The notes below the pieces were generated by a model, which searched no databases, was not told the origin of the DNA, and was given only the letters and a program-made list of their open reading frames with translations. Below are positions 19,241 to 27,843 of a stretch of DNA of 38,852 nucleotides, in pieces; positions within the stretch are counted from its first letter, which is position 1; each line of letters starts with the position of its first letter. The stretch is from a bacterium (GTDB taxonomy: Bacteria; Planctomycetota; Planctomycetia; Planctomycetales; Planctomycetaceae): contig WGMU01000131.1 in NCBI GenBank assembly GCA_016124895.1, positions 1 to 38,852 on the forward strand, written 5' to 3'. A program made the position numbers and the translations under genes.

Positions 19241-19969
19241 ATGACATCCGCAAGCCGACAAGTCCTGATTGTTGATGACGAACCTGACATTCGAGACAGC
19301 GTCGCCGACATTCTTAATGAATTCGGCTACAAGGCCGACACGGCAGCCGATGGGCCGGAAGCCCTGTCGATGGTTCGCGACCGATCGTACGATGTCGCCC
19401 TGCTTGACTTCAAAATGCCAGACATGGACGGGCTGACGCTCTACCGTGAAATGCGACACATCTGTCCGGAGACTTCGGCCATCCTCGTCAGCGCCTACAC
19501 AGGCGACGCTGTGGCCCAGGAAGCGATCAGCAGTGGCATCCGGAAGATCATCCCCAGACCGGTCGACATGGACGATGTGATCGCAGAGGTCAAACGACAA
19601 CTCGACCGTCCGGTGGTGCTGGTGATCGATGACGACTCAGACTTCTGCGAATCGATTCGCGATGTGCTCAACGAGTGGGGATTCCGCGTCAGCCTTGCTG
19701 GTGACGAAGCAGCAGCAGCGCGACTGCTGAATTCGCGACAACCTCAGGTTGTGCTTCTCGACATCGTGCTGGGGCCGGGAAGCAACACCGCGCGGGTTTT
19801 CCAGAGGATACGGGGCGCGAGCCCCAATGCGGGAATTGTTCTTATCACTGGCCATCGGCTGGACACAGCACCAACGATTATGGATCTGACCTCCGCTGGA
19901 GCTGCGACGGTCTGCTACAAGCCGCTTGAGCCTGACCAGTTGTTGAGCGTACTGCAGGAACTCGTGTGA
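19241..19969 (+). CDS. response regulator with two receiver domains and no output domain
   Basis: 242 residues made only of two CheY-like domains. REC1 (about 6-120) has acidic pocket DDE (12-14) and phospho-acceptor Asp56 in LLDFKMPDMDG, but the invariant Lys is Arg106 (IPRPVD). REC2 (about 125-242) has the DDD pocket (130-132), Asp174 in LLDIVLG and a normal Lys227 (CYKPLE). No DNA-binding, enzymatic or HPt region is present. The order kinase then dual-receiver regulator matches the AfGcHK system as I recall it, where both aspartates accept phosphate. Likely the direct partner of the upstream globin kinase and a relay to another protein, possibly the adjacent hybrid kinase. GAGGA precedes ATG 19241. 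Confidence 0.93.
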   Translation: MTSASRQVLIVDDEPDIRDSVADILNEFGYKADTAADGPEALSMVRDRSYDVALLDFKMPDMDGLTLYREMRHICPETSAILVSAYTGDAVAQEAISSGIRKIIPRPVDMDDVIAEVKRQLDRPVVLVIDDDSDFCESIRDVLNEWGFRVSLAGDEAAAARLLNSRQPQVVLLDIVLGPGSNTARVFQRIRGASPNAGIVLITGHRLDTAPTIMDLTSAGAATVCYKPLEPDQLLSVLQELV

Positions 19970-19995
19970 CGCCGGTTTCAATCGCGAGGTGCTGT

Positions 19996-21090
19996 ATGTC
20001 CAGCACAATTCGAATTCTCGCAATCGAGGACGATGCAGATACCAGTGCTAACCTGCGCGATATCCTCGAACTCGACGGCTATGAAGTTGACCTTGCCTCA
20101 CAGATCAGCGACGCCCTGAACCGCAACGACTGGTCCGAATACACCGCGATCCTGCTGGACCGCCACCTCCCCGATGGAACAGCCGAAGAGCTGCTGCCGC
20201 AACTGGTCAGACTTGCTCCGGATGCGGCGGTGATTGTCGTCACCGGCCATGCTGACTTTGAAGGCACAGTGACTGTACTTCGTCACGGCGTTGCCGACTA
20301 CATCCTCAAACCAGTCGACGCGGAAACCCTGCTGGCGAGTTTGCAGCGCATCGTGCGGGTTCGCGTGGCCGAAGAACGAGCCCAGCAGGCCGAACGGCTT
20401 GCGGCCATTGGGGAAATGATGACGGTACTGGTCCACGAAGCCCGCAACGCATTTCAACTTGCAGGTGCAAGTCTCGATATGCTCGCGTGGAAGCTCGATG
20501 GACACACCGAAGAACTGGATCTGATCCAGCGCGTACGCAAACAGCAGCACAAAGTGAGCCGACTGTTTGAAGACGTGCGCGGTTACGCTGCACCAATCCA
20601 GCTTGACCGTTCGTTCGTGGAGATCACAGGAGTTCTGCGGGGCGCCGCCAGTCAGGTTCATACACTGAACTCCTCGCGCAACGTAACGATCGACATCACC
20701 TGCCCGGCCGACTCTGAAGGCAGTCTGAGCACCAGCATCGATGTTTTCCGCATCGAACAGGTTTTCCGCAACCTGCTGGAGAACTCAATCGCAGCATGCT
20801 CTGATCCGGTCAGGATTGTCGTCGCATGTGCAGTCACTGAAAGTGACAGCGATCGAGTGATCGAAGTCCATTATCGTGACAATGGCCCGGGCCTGTCTGC
20901 CGACTGCCGCCGCCGCATCTTCGAGCCGTTCTACACGACAAAGCCGCAAGGCACGGGTCTGGGAATGGCTATCGCGCAACGCATCGTCGAAGCGCATGGA
21001 GGCAAGATCGCGGCAATCAAGAGCGAGGAACATACTGGGGCCGAATTTCTCATCGAACTTCCCATTCGACGACAGGCCGATTCGGCTTAA
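19996..21090 (+). CDS. receiver-histidine kinase hybrid (N-terminal REC, C-terminal kinase)
   Basis: 364 residues from ATG 19996, which has GAGG six bases upstream; an in-frame GTG at 19966 would overlap the previous stop. The REC domain holds EDD, Asp55 in LLDRHLPDG and Lys105 in ILKPVD. A helical linker (EERAQQAERLAAIG) leads to a divergent H-box VHEARNAFQ, with His147 but without the usual Pro. The ATPase shows N-box NLLENSIAAC, G1 DNGPGLS and G2 GTGLGMAIA, all apparently intact. Having REC before the kinase suggests that phosphorylation of the receiver controls kinase activity, placing it downstream of the globin kinase. Its own target is not encoded nearby. Confidence 0.92.
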   Translation: MSSTIRILAIEDDADTSANLRDILELDGYEVDLASQISDALNRNDWSEYTAILLDRHLPDGTAEELLPQLVRLAPDAAVIVVTGHADFEGTVTVLRHGVADYILKPVDAETLLASLQRIVRVRVAEERAQQAERLAAIGEMMTVLVHEARNAFQLAGASLDMLAWKLDGHTEELDLIQRVRKQQHKVSRLFEDVRGYAAPIQLDRSFVEITGVLRGAASQVHTLNSSRNVTIDITCPADSEGSLSTSIDVFRIEQVFRNLLENSIAACSDPVRIVVACAVTESDSDRVIEVHYRDNGPGLSADCRRRIFEPFYTTKPQGTGLGMAIAQRIVEAHGGKIAAIKSEEHTGAEFLIELPIRRQADSA

Positions 21091-21228
21091 CCTTTTTGAT
21101 CCGTTCTGCAGACAACATCTCGTGAGCGCTGACAAACAGCCGGAAACGTTGAAGCATCGCTGTCGATTTTACACACAAATCAGCATTCAGAACTGAGCCT
21201 GCACTGCGATTCACACCTGGCTGTCTTG

Positions 21229-21256
21229 CCGGCGCATCTCGGTTTGATGCCGGTTT
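21229..21256 (+). terminator. possible terminator between the signalling locus and hpnH
   Basis: The hairpin CCGGCGCATC / GATGCCGG has a two-base bulge and a 7-base loop, and is followed by TTT. It lies between convergent genes, about 140 bases after the hybrid kinase stop. The stem is modest and the T-run short. Confidence 0.35.
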
Positions 21257-21332
21257 CATCCCGACATGTGTAGGTGGGCCCGGTTGAGACTTAAATGGAC
21301 AGCCAACAGAGGCCGCGCAAATCCCGTGACGA

Positions 21333-22463
21333 TCAGACTGCGATCGGGAGTTCCCATTCGGGAGCGAGTTCGGTTTCGACAGCTTCCAAAGGGGAAGTCT
21401 GGTCGGGGAGTTTCGATTGCGGTGGTTCTGATCCGTCGATTCGGCTCGGGCCGAGGCCACGGATGGTCAGGCGGACTGTTCTCAGGAAACCGCGGAGGGA
21501 GCCAAAGGTCTCGGCGACGGCTGACGGTTCGTAGCCGGAATGCACCATGCAGTCGGTGCATTTCGAGTTGCCGCTACGGCAGCCGTACTTCGACCAGTCG
21601 GTCGTTTCCATCAGCTCGCGGAACGACGCGGCCGTGCCTTCGTTGAGCAGGTAGCAGGGTTTCTGCCAGCCAAAGACGTTGTAGGTCGGGTTGCCCCACG
21701 GGGTGCAGTCAAGGTCGTAATGGCCGCGCAGAAAGTCGAGGAACAGCGGCGACTGATTGAATCGCCACGCACGTTTGGCTCGATCGAACAGCCGACCGAA
21801 GAGACGACGGGTTTCGTTGCGATGCAGGAAGTGCTCCTGATCGGGAGCTTTCTCGTACGGGTAGCCCGGCGAGACCATCATGCCTTCGACACCGAGCGCC
21901 ATCAGCTCGTCGAAGAAGCCGAAGTACGCTTCCGGATCGGCGTCATTGAACAGCGTCGTGTTTGTTGTCACTCGGAAGCCACGATGGACTGCGGCCCGGA
22001 TCGCTCGAATGGCGACATCGTAAACACCGTCACGGCACACAGCGCGGTCGTGTTCGTCGCGGGGGCCGTCGAGGTGAATCGAAAAGGTCAGGTACTTCGA
22101 CGGCTGAAACCGGTCGAGATGCTGCTCAAGCAGGATCGCGTTCGTGCAGAGGTAGATGTACTTCCTGCGTTCGATCAGGCCGGCGACGATCTCGTGAATC
22201 TGAGGATGCAGCAACGGCTCGCCACCGGGGATCGAGACCATCGGTGCGCCGCATTCGTCGACCGCATTGAAGCATTCGGCGGGCGAGAGATTCCGCTTGA
22301 GAATCTCGGCCGGGTATTGAATCTTGCCGCAGCCGGCACAGGCCAGATTGCAGCGGAACAGCGGTTCAAGCATCAGGACCAGCGGATATTTCGTCGCGCC
22401 TCGCAGTCGATTGCGAAGAACGTACGACGCGACCGTCCACATCTGTGAGACGGGTACCCCCAT
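21333..22463 (-). CDS. hpnH: adenosyl-hopene transferase HpnH (B12-binding-family radical SAM enzyme)
   Basis: 376 residues. The radical SAM cluster motif C38-x3-C42-x2-C45 sits in [17 protein letters not shown], followed by [12 protein letters not shown] and the strongly conserved stretch FSIHLDG. A C-terminal SPASM-like cysteine pair appears in KCTDCMVH. The order [19 protein letters not shown] is the hallmark of HpnH, which joins a 5'-deoxyadenosyl group to diploptene, the first step of bacteriohopanepolyol side-chain synthesis. The C-terminus has a ~55-residue Pro/Ser-rich extension. Shine-Dalgarno GGGAGG precedes the ATG. No other hopanoid gene (squalene-hopene cyclase, hpnG) is in the window, so substrate must come from genes elsewhere. 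Confidence 0.93.
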   Translation of the reverse strand: MGVPVSQMWTVASYVLRNRLRGATKYPLVLMLEPLFRCNLACAGCGKIQYPAEILKRNLSPAECFNAVDECGAPMVSIPGGEPLLHPQIHEIVAGLIERRKYIYLCTNAILLEQHLDRFQPSKYLTFSIHLDGPRDEHDRAVCRDGVYDVAIRAIRAAVHRGFRVTTNTTLFNDADPEAYFGFFDELMALGVEGMMVSPGYPYEKAPDQEHFLHRNETRRLFGRLFDRAKRAWRFNQSPLFLDFLRGHYDLDCTPWGNPTYNVFGWQKPCYLLNEGTAASFRELMETTDWSKYGCRSGNSKCTDCMVHSGYEPSAVAETFGSLRGFLRTVRLTIRGLGPSRIDGSEPPQSKLPDQTSPLEAVETELAPEWELPIAV

Positions 22464-22644
22464 TGTCGGCCTCCCTGCGGCGAGCGGTGAATCTGGAAAT
22501 CGAAAGGGGTGATAGCAGCAACGAGACCGACTGTCTGCGCATTTTCCAGGTCACTCGCCCACGGTGGCACAGCGGCCTAAACTCCCACCCGTCCGACGGG
22601 GCGAAATGTCCTGATTAAAAGGTCTTTGAGCAACGGGAGTCATC

Positions 22645-23034
22645 ATGCCCGCATGGCTGGCAGTAGGGATCGGCGGGTTCGTCGGTGCGATCTCCCGATT
22701 TTACCTGTCCGGCTGGTGCAGCGAATGGTCAGAGAAGCTGTACGGACGAGTTTACCCGGTCGGCACGCTCGCCGTGAACGTGCTTGGCTGCCTGCTGATC
22801 GGTCTGCTGATGACACTGGCCGAACAGAAGCGACTGTCGATTGACGCTCAGCGGCTGCTCGTCTCGGGCTGCCTGGGTTCGCTGACGACGTTTTCGACTT
22901 TCGGACTGGACACAATCGAACTGTTCCTCGAAGGCAAGCCGGGACTGGGAGTCGTCTACGTGCTCGCCAATGTGGCTGTCGGACTAATTGCCGTCTGCAT
23001 CGGGATAAGTGTCGGACGTCTGCTGGTGCAGTGA
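22645..23034 (+). CDS. crcB: fluoride channel CrcB/Fluc
   Basis: 129 residues with four hydrophobic helices. Family motifs are present: GGFVGAISRFYL near the start, the Asn in GTLAVNVLGCLLIG on helix 2, and the phenylalanine-box region GCLGSLTTFSTFGLD on helix 3. Fluc proteins form antiparallel dimers that export fluoride from the cytoplasm; a single gene indicates a homodimer. GGGAG lies eight bases before ATG 22645. I looked for a fluoride riboswitch upstream and could not make out a convincing one. Its stop is followed, 12 bases later, by a large hairpin element that precedes purB. Confidence 0.94.
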   Translation: MPAWLAVGIGGFVGAISRFYLSGWCSEWSEKLYGRVYPVGTLAVNVLGCLLIGLLMTLAEQKRLSIDAQRLLVSGCLGSLTTFSTFGLDTIELFLEGKPGLGVVYVLANVAVGLIAVCIGISVGRLLVQ

Positions 23035-23045
23035 TTGATGAAAAC

Positions 23046-23124
23046 CGTAGGGTGCGTAAAGCGGAGCGCAACGCACCATTTGAACACGATCTGGTGCGTT
23101 GCGCTCCGCTTCACGCACCCTACG
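23046..23124. repeat. long REP-like hairpin with GTAGGGTGCGT ends
   Basis: Two arms of 33 bases (23046-23078 and 23092-23124) pair with a single mismatch around a 13-base loop. The arms start CGTAGGGTGCG and contain the core CAACGCACCA. A related copy lies at 35024-35111. It occupies the gap between crcB and purB and would fold in the purB leader transcript if the genes are co-transcribed. Confidence 0.85.
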
Positions 23125-23142
23125 TGACTGCTGGAGTCAGTT

Positions 23143-24570
23143 TTGAGTCACGACATCTATTCCAACCCGCTGATTACCCGTTACGCGTCGCGCGAGATGG
23201 CGCAGCTCTGGTCACCGCAGCGGCGGCATGAGACCTGGCGACGGCTCTGGATCGCGCTGGCCGAAGCCGAACGCGAACTCGGCCTCGACATCTCCGAGCA
23301 GCAGATCGCCGAACTGAAGGCCAACGTCTCAGACATCGACTTCGACGCGGCGACAAAATATGAACGCGAGCTGCGGCACGACGTGATGGCTCACGTCCAC
23401 GCTTACGGAGACCAGTGCCCCAGCGCGAAGGGTATCATCCATCTCGGTGCGACGAGCTGTTACGTTACCGACAACGCGGACCTGATTCTGATTCGTGAGG
23501 GCCTCGAAATGGTCCGCTCACGACTCGTCAGCGTGATCAGTGCGCTGGGTGACTTTGCTGCTCAGTATCGAGATCTGCCGACGCTCGGCTTCACGCACCT
23601 GCAGCCGGCACAGCCGACAACCGTCGGCAAACGAGCCACACTGTGGTGCTACGACCTGGTCCTTGACCTCGAAGAGATCGAGCATCGCATTGCGTCACTG
23701 CGGTTTCGCGGTGTGAAGGGAACGACGGGAACACAGGCGACATTTCTGTCGCTGTTCGGTGGTGATCACGCGAAGGTCGAGCAACTCGACCGGCTCGTCA
23801 CGCAGAAGCTCGGCTTTGAGCAGTCGTACGCTGTCACCGGGCAGACCTACAGCCGCAAGGTGGATTCGCATCTGCTGGCGTCACTGTCGGGGCTCGCTCA
23901 ATCGGCGCACAAGGCGGGTTCGGACCTGCGGATTCTGCAGTCGCGAAAGGAGATCGAAGAGCCGTTCGAGTCGAAGCAGATTGGCTCGTCCGCGATGGCC
24001 TACAAACGGAATCCGATGCGAGCCGAGCGGATGTGTTCGCTGGCCCGCTTCGTCACCAGTCTGCAGAGCAGTGCCGATCAGACGTTCGCAACGCAGTGGC
24101 TCGAACGGACGCTTGACGACAGCGCGAACCGACGACTGACGATCCCGCAGGCGTTTCTGGCGATCGATGCTGTGCTGATTCTCTATCGCAATGTGGCTGA
24201 TGGACTGGTCGTTTATCCAAAGACGATCGAGAAGCATCTGTCCGAAGAACTGCCATTTATGGCGACTGAGGAAATCCTGATGGCCGGCGTGCAGGCGGGC
24301 GGCGACCGGCAGGATTTGCACGAGCGAATCCGGGTCCACAGCCAGGAAGCGGCGCGTCAGGTCAAAGCGGAGGGGCTGCCGAACGATCTGATCGCGCGGC
24401 TGCAGGGCGATGCGGCGTTTGCCAACGTCGACCTGACCGGAGCACTCGACGCGAAAAAGTACATTGGCCGCGCTCCGGAACAGGTCGACGGGTTCATCCG
24501 GGACATCGTGCAGCCGATCCGCGACAGGTACGCGGCGGTCAGCGAGCTGTCTGGCGACGTGACGGTTTAG
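23143..24570 (+). CDS. purB: adenylosuccinate lyase
   Basis: 475 residues, the normal length for the animal-type PurB subgroup. The fumarase/aspartase-superfamily signature is present as [15 protein letters not shown], with the mobile-loop Ser, and the second conserved region as [14 protein letters not shown] plus [14 protein letters not shown] (catalytic His). The enzyme acts twice in purine synthesis: SAICAR to AICAR and adenylosuccinate to AMP, releasing fumarate. It starts at a TTG (23143) with GGAG six bases upstream, only 19 bases after the base of a large hairpin. The rare start plus the hairpin may limit translation. Neighbours are unrelated to purine synthesis. Confidence 0.96.
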   Translation: MSHDIYSNPLITRYASREMAQLWSPQRRHETWRRLWIALAEAERELGLDISEQQIAELKANVSDIDFDAATKYERELRHDVMAHVHAYGDQCPSAKGIIHLGATSCYVTDNADLILIREGLEMVRSRLVSVISALGDFAAQYRDLPTLGFTHLQPAQPTTVGKRATLWCYDLVLDLEEIEHRIASLRFRGVKGTTGTQATFLSLFGGDHAKVEQLDRLVTQKLGFEQSYAVTGQTYSRKVDSHLLASLSGLAQSAHKAGSDLRILQSRKEIEEPFESKQIGSSAMAYKRNPMRAERMCSLARFVTSLQSSADQTFATQWLERTLDDSANRRLTIPQAFLAIDAVLILYRNVADGLVVYPKTIEKHLSEELPFMATEEILMAGVQAGGDRQDLHERIRVHSQEAARQVKAEGLPNDLIARLQGDAAFANVDLTGALDAKKYIGRAPEQVDGFIRDIVQPIRDRYAAVSELSGDVTV

Positions 24571-24597
24571 GATCAAACTCTTGATCTCGCGTAGAGT

Positions 24598-24660
24598 CAC
24601 AGTGGTGCAGAGCTGAGGACGCTTGACCTCTGCGTCACAGCGTCTCTGCGCGAGTCATTC
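24598..24660. repeat. degenerate dispersed-repeat fragment (CTCTGCGTC type)
   Basis: Sequence ACCTCTGCGTCACAGCGTCTCTGCGCGAGT in the purB-HAD gap resembles the widespread CTCTGCGTCTCTGCG-type intergenic repeat known to me from several bacterial genomes. It overlaps in-frame codons before GTG 24686, supporting that later start. Confidence 0.3.
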
Positions 24661-24685
24661 GTGGTCACTGTTCAAGGGGCAGTCT

Positions 24686-25417
24686 GTGGGTCTGCACTGG
24701 GTGGTCTTCGATGCGGTCGGGACGCTGATTGATCCGTCGCCGGACGTCGCGACGGTTTATCACCGCGTTGGTTGTGCATACGGTTCCCGCATGTCACGGG
24801 ACGAGGTTCGTGTTCGCTTCCGAGCGGCATTTCGACGAACGGAAGCCAGCGAACGCAGCAGAGCGTCCGGCATGAGCACCTGCGAAGCCGACGAAGTCGA
24901 ACGCTGGAAACAGATCGTCGCCGAGGTCTTCGACGACCTGCCGCCAGCCGTTGCAGACGATTGTTTCCGTGAGCTGTTTGAGCATTTTGCCCGCCCGACT
25001 GCCTGGACGTGCTTCGAAGACGTCGCGCCAACGATCGCTGTACTGCGCGAACGAGAACTCAACATCGCGGTCGCGTCGAATTTCGACAGCCGACTGCATA
25101 CGGTCTGCGACGGCCTGCCGCCACTGGACGAGATCGCTGTCCGCGTCGTTTCGTCGGAAGTTGGCTTCAACAAACCGTCGTCGGGCTTTTACGCCGCGGT
25201 GCTTAGACTGGCCGATGCGTCGCCGGACGAAGCGCTCGTTGTCGGCGACGATGCGATCAACGACGTGCAGGGCGCTGAGCAGGCCGGCATTCGAGGCGTG
25301 TTGATCGACCGCGGCAGAACGCGGCTCTTCAGTACTGGAGCCTCCAAAGCGACGGAGTCTGAGCAGCGTGACGAAGTGATTCACTCGCTGCTGGAGCTGG
25401 CGGAGCTGATCCCGTGA
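24686..25417 (+). CDS. HAD-superfamily hydrolase, variant motif I
   Basis: 243 residues from GTG 24686, which has AAGGGG six bases upstream. Motif I is VVFDAVGTLIDP: the nucleophile Asp9 is present but the +2 acid/base residue is Val, a variant also met in HDHD3-like proteins. Motif II is VASNFDSR, motif III the Lys of GFNKPSS, motif IV VGDDAINDVQGA. A helical cap (about residues 20-110) fits subfamily IA. A phosphatase or related hydrolase role is expected, though the missing Asp makes activity uncertain. Its stop overlaps the start of the next gene (GTGA, 25414-25417), so the two are translationally coupled. Confidence 0.85.
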   Translation: MGLHWVVFDAVGTLIDPSPDVATVYHRVGCAYGSRMSRDEVRVRFRAAFRRTEASERSRASGMSTCEADEVERWKQIVAEVFDDLPPAVADDCFRELFEHFARPTAWTCFEDVAPTIAVLRERELNIAVASNFDSRLHTVCDGLPPLDEIAVRVVSSEVGFNKPSSGFYAAVLRLADASPDEALVVGDDAINDVQGAEQAGIRGVLIDRGRTRLFSTGASKATESEQRDEVIHSLLELAELIP

Positions 25418-26298
25418 GCGAGCAGTGGATCGCAATCCAGAGGAATCCGCATTCGGGCAGCGGCCAGCGCCGCGAGAATCTGACCGCCTTGATTCGTGAA
25501 CTGCGGCGGCGCGGCCTGAAGCCTCGCCTGTTCAAATCGCGTGAGAGGCTGACACGAATTCTGCAGTCGCCGGAGCAGCACGCCTCGCTGCGCTGCATCA
25601 TCGCGGCTGGCGGAGACGGAACAGTCTGCGACGTCATCAACCGTTTTCCCGACGTCCCTGTCTGTCCGTTTCCGCTCGGCACGGAAAACCTGCTGTGTCG
25701 ACATTTCGGCATCGATGGCGACACCGTCCTGACTGCCGACCAGATCGAGTCGGGTCAGTGCCAGACGATCGACGTCGGACTGCTCGGTGATCGACGCTTC
25801 CTGCTGATGGCCAGCGTCGGCTTCGATGCGCACGTCATCGCCAGACTGCACGGTTCACGACGCGGCAACATCTCACGACTCACGTACGCCTGGCCGATTC
25901 TGTCCGCCGCGGCCGGATACGACTTTCCGTCGCTGCGTGTTTTCGTGGATGACGCTCCGGAGCCGATTGTCGGTTGCCTGGCCGTCATCGCGAATTTTCC
26001 CGAGTACGCGTTCGGCCTGCCACTCGTCCCGGAAGCCGATCCAGCCGATGGCCTGCTGAGCGTCCGCGTGTTTCCTGATCCCGGAGCGTTGGCGCTGCTG
26101 CGTTACTGCCGCCTGCTGCGTGGACATCGTCACGTCGCTCATCCGGACATCCCGTTTCTGACGGCGCGATTGGTTCGAATTGAATCCGACGTCCCTGTTC
26201 CGGTGCAGATCGACGGTGATCCCTGCGGAACGACGCCATGCAGCATCACGCTCTCCGCTGGTCAGGGCCGGTTGCTGGCGACTCGCTCGGCAAAGTAA
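25414..26298 (+). CDS. diacylglycerol/lipid kinase family protein (YegS-like)
   Basis: 294 residues starting at GTG 25414. DAGK catalytic-domain motifs run in order: NPHSGSG (nucleotide-binding region), AAGGDGTVCDVIN and PLGTENLL, then GFDAHV and QIDGDP near the end, matching the usual GFG/DGE positions. Such enzymes phosphorylate diacylglycerol, sphingoid bases or other lipids using ATP at the inner membrane. The lipid here is unknown. Coupling to the upstream HAD gene hints at a kinase-phosphatase pair acting in one lipid or polyol route (inference). The gene ends three bases before the convergent amidohydrolase gene ends. Confidence 0.9.
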   Translation: MSEQWIAIQRNPHSGSGQRRENLTALIRELRRRGLKPRLFKSRERLTRILQSPEQHASLRCIIAAGGDGTVCDVINRFPDVPVCPFPLGTENLLCRHFGIDGDTVLTADQIESGQCQTIDVGLLGDRRFLLMASVGFDAHVIARLHGSRRGNISRLTYAWPILSAAAGYDFPSLRVFVDDAPEPIVGCLAVIANFPEYAFGLPLVPEADPADGLLSVRVFPDPGALALLRYCRLLRGHRHVAHPDIPFLTARLVRIESDVPVPVQIDGDPCGTTPCSITLSAGQGRLLATRSAK

Positions 26299-26301
26299 CT
26301 G

Positions 26302-27732
26302 TTACCGCGACGCGTTGCGGTAATCGAGCGGCGGCTTCTGGCCTTCGAGCATGAGCGACTGGTATTTGCGTTCGCCGAGACGGCGGTCGAGTTCCGCTTT
26401 CGCCTCCTGCAGAACGGCAGGTTTCGTCATCAGGTCCCAGGCAGAAACGGCGAGTACTCGCGCGGCGAGATTCATCCCTTTGCGGCCGATCGACATCCCA
26501 CCTGCCGCGACCGCCTGCCACGAATGTGCCGACGTGCCGGGCACCCAGCACGCTGTTGTGAAACCGGTCGTCGGGACGAGCCACGACACGTCGCCAACGT
26601 CGGTTGAACCTTTGCCGACCTCGCCGCTGCGATCTTCAATCTTCGCGATCTGGTCGAGCGTCGGCCGCTTGTCGAGCGACTCCTGGATCCGCAACGCGAA
26701 CTGAGTTTCCTCGTCGGTGTACTTCAGGTCGAGCTGCTCCCGCAGATTCTGAAACGTGATCTGTGAGAGCGCGTTGTTTGGCAGGATCTCGCGAATGCCG
26801 CCCTCGAACCTGATTTCCAGCCGAGTTTCGGTTGCGAGAGCACCGGCCTTTGCGCACAGCAGCAACCGCTCGTATAGATTCCGCATAACATCACCATCAG
26901 GATGGCGAATGTAGTAATAGACCTCGGCGTAATCCGGAACGACGTTCGGGGCACGACCGCCGGCCGTAATGACGTGATGGATCCGTGTGAAATCCGGAGT
27001 GTGCTCGCGCAGCAGTTGCGCAGCAAAGTTCGTCAGTTCGACAGCGTCGAGTGCCGAGCGCCCGCGTTCTGGAGCCCCCGCCGCGTGAGCCGCTGATCCG
27101 TGAAAGCGAAACTTGACGGCCATACGGGCCAGCGAGGAACGATCACCGGCCGAATTCTCGTGACTGGGATGCCAGTGCAGTATCGCGTCGCAATCCTCGA
27201 ACGCGCCGGCCTGAGCCATGAAGACTTTGCCGCTACCGCCCTCTTCTGCCGGGCAGCCGTAAAAGCGGATCGTGCCGCTCAGTTCGCCGGCTTTGATCTG
27301 CTCGGCAATCGCGATTGCCGCCGAAGCCGAGGCCGCTCCAAACAGATGATGCCCACAGCCGTGCCCGTAGTTGTGCCCCTCACGAGGCTGGTGGCTCGAC
27401 ACCGCGTCCTGCGACAGGCCCGGCAGCGCGTCGTACTCGCCAAGAATCCCGATCACAGGCTTGCCACTGCCAAACGTCGCTGTGAACGCCGTTGGGATCC
27501 CGGCGACTCCAGTTTGAATGCGGAAGCCAGACTGTTCGAGCGACTCGGCGAGCAGCGCTGCCGACTGCGTTTCCTGGTAGCCAGGCTCGGCAAATTCCCA
27601 GATACGTCGAGCAATTTCCCAGATGGCATCGTCGCGATGGTTGACCGATTCAACAACGTCGCGGCGACCAGCGTCCACCGGCCCAGGCACAATGAACAGA
27701 ACAAAGGCCAGACAAATAAGCAGCCGAGGCAT
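26302..27732 (-). CDS. exported M20D-family amidohydrolase (AbgB-like)
   Basis: 476 residues with a signal peptide (about 1-21). Metal-binding residues are visible: GHGCGHHLFG (Cys126, His128, His129), PAEEGGSG (Glu163-Glu164 pair), and HWHPSHEN (His186/His188). GEYDALPGL and GSTDVGDVSWLVP are family hallmarks. The closest described type is the AbgB subunit of p-aminobenzoyl-glutamate hydrolase and related N-acyl or dipeptide amidases. Unlike cytoplasmic AbgB, this copy appears exported, and no AbgA partner is adjacent. It converges on the lipid kinase gene with a 3-base gap. Substrate unknown. Confidence 0.9.
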   Translation of the reverse strand: MPRLLICLAFVLFIVPGPVDAGRRDVVESVNHRDDAIWEIARRIWEFAEPGYQETQSAALLAESLEQSGFRIQTGVAGIPTAFTATFGSGKPVIGILGEYDALPGLSQDAVSSHQPREGHNYGHGCGHHLFGAASASAAIAIAEQIKAGELSGTIRFYGCPAEEGGSGKVFMAQAGAFEDCDAILHWHPSHENSAGDRSSLARMAVKFRFHGSAAHAAGAPERGRSALDAVELTNFAAQLLREHTPDFTRIHHVITAGGRAPNVVPDYAEVYYYIRHPDGDVMRNLYERLLLCAKAGALATETRLEIRFEGGIREILPNNALSQITFQNLREQLDLKYTDEETQFALRIQESLDKRPTLDQIAKIEDRSGEVGKGSTDVGDVSWLVPTTGFTTACWVPGTSAHSWQAVAAGGMSIGRKGMNLAARVLAVSAWDLMTKPAVLQEAKAELDRRLGERKYQSLMLEGQKPPLDYRNASR

Positions 27733-27843
27733 GAATCATCCTGTCGTGCGAGGCCGCTCGGAACGAAGATCGAACGGCGGGCAGTTCTGAAACGCGGCAG
27801 GATGATGGGTCGCTTCAAATGCGGTTGCAACCGCCTGGTGAGC

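Noticed and set aside
21540-22448. 302-codon open frame antisense to hpnH
   Set aside because: hpnH on the other strand has unmistakable catalytic motifs; the antisense peptide is a compositional shadow.
22555-22644. Possible fluoride riboswitch before crcB
   Set aside because: I looked for the conserved pseudoknot pattern and found only a loose CCCGTC/GACGGG stem without the invariant loop bases.
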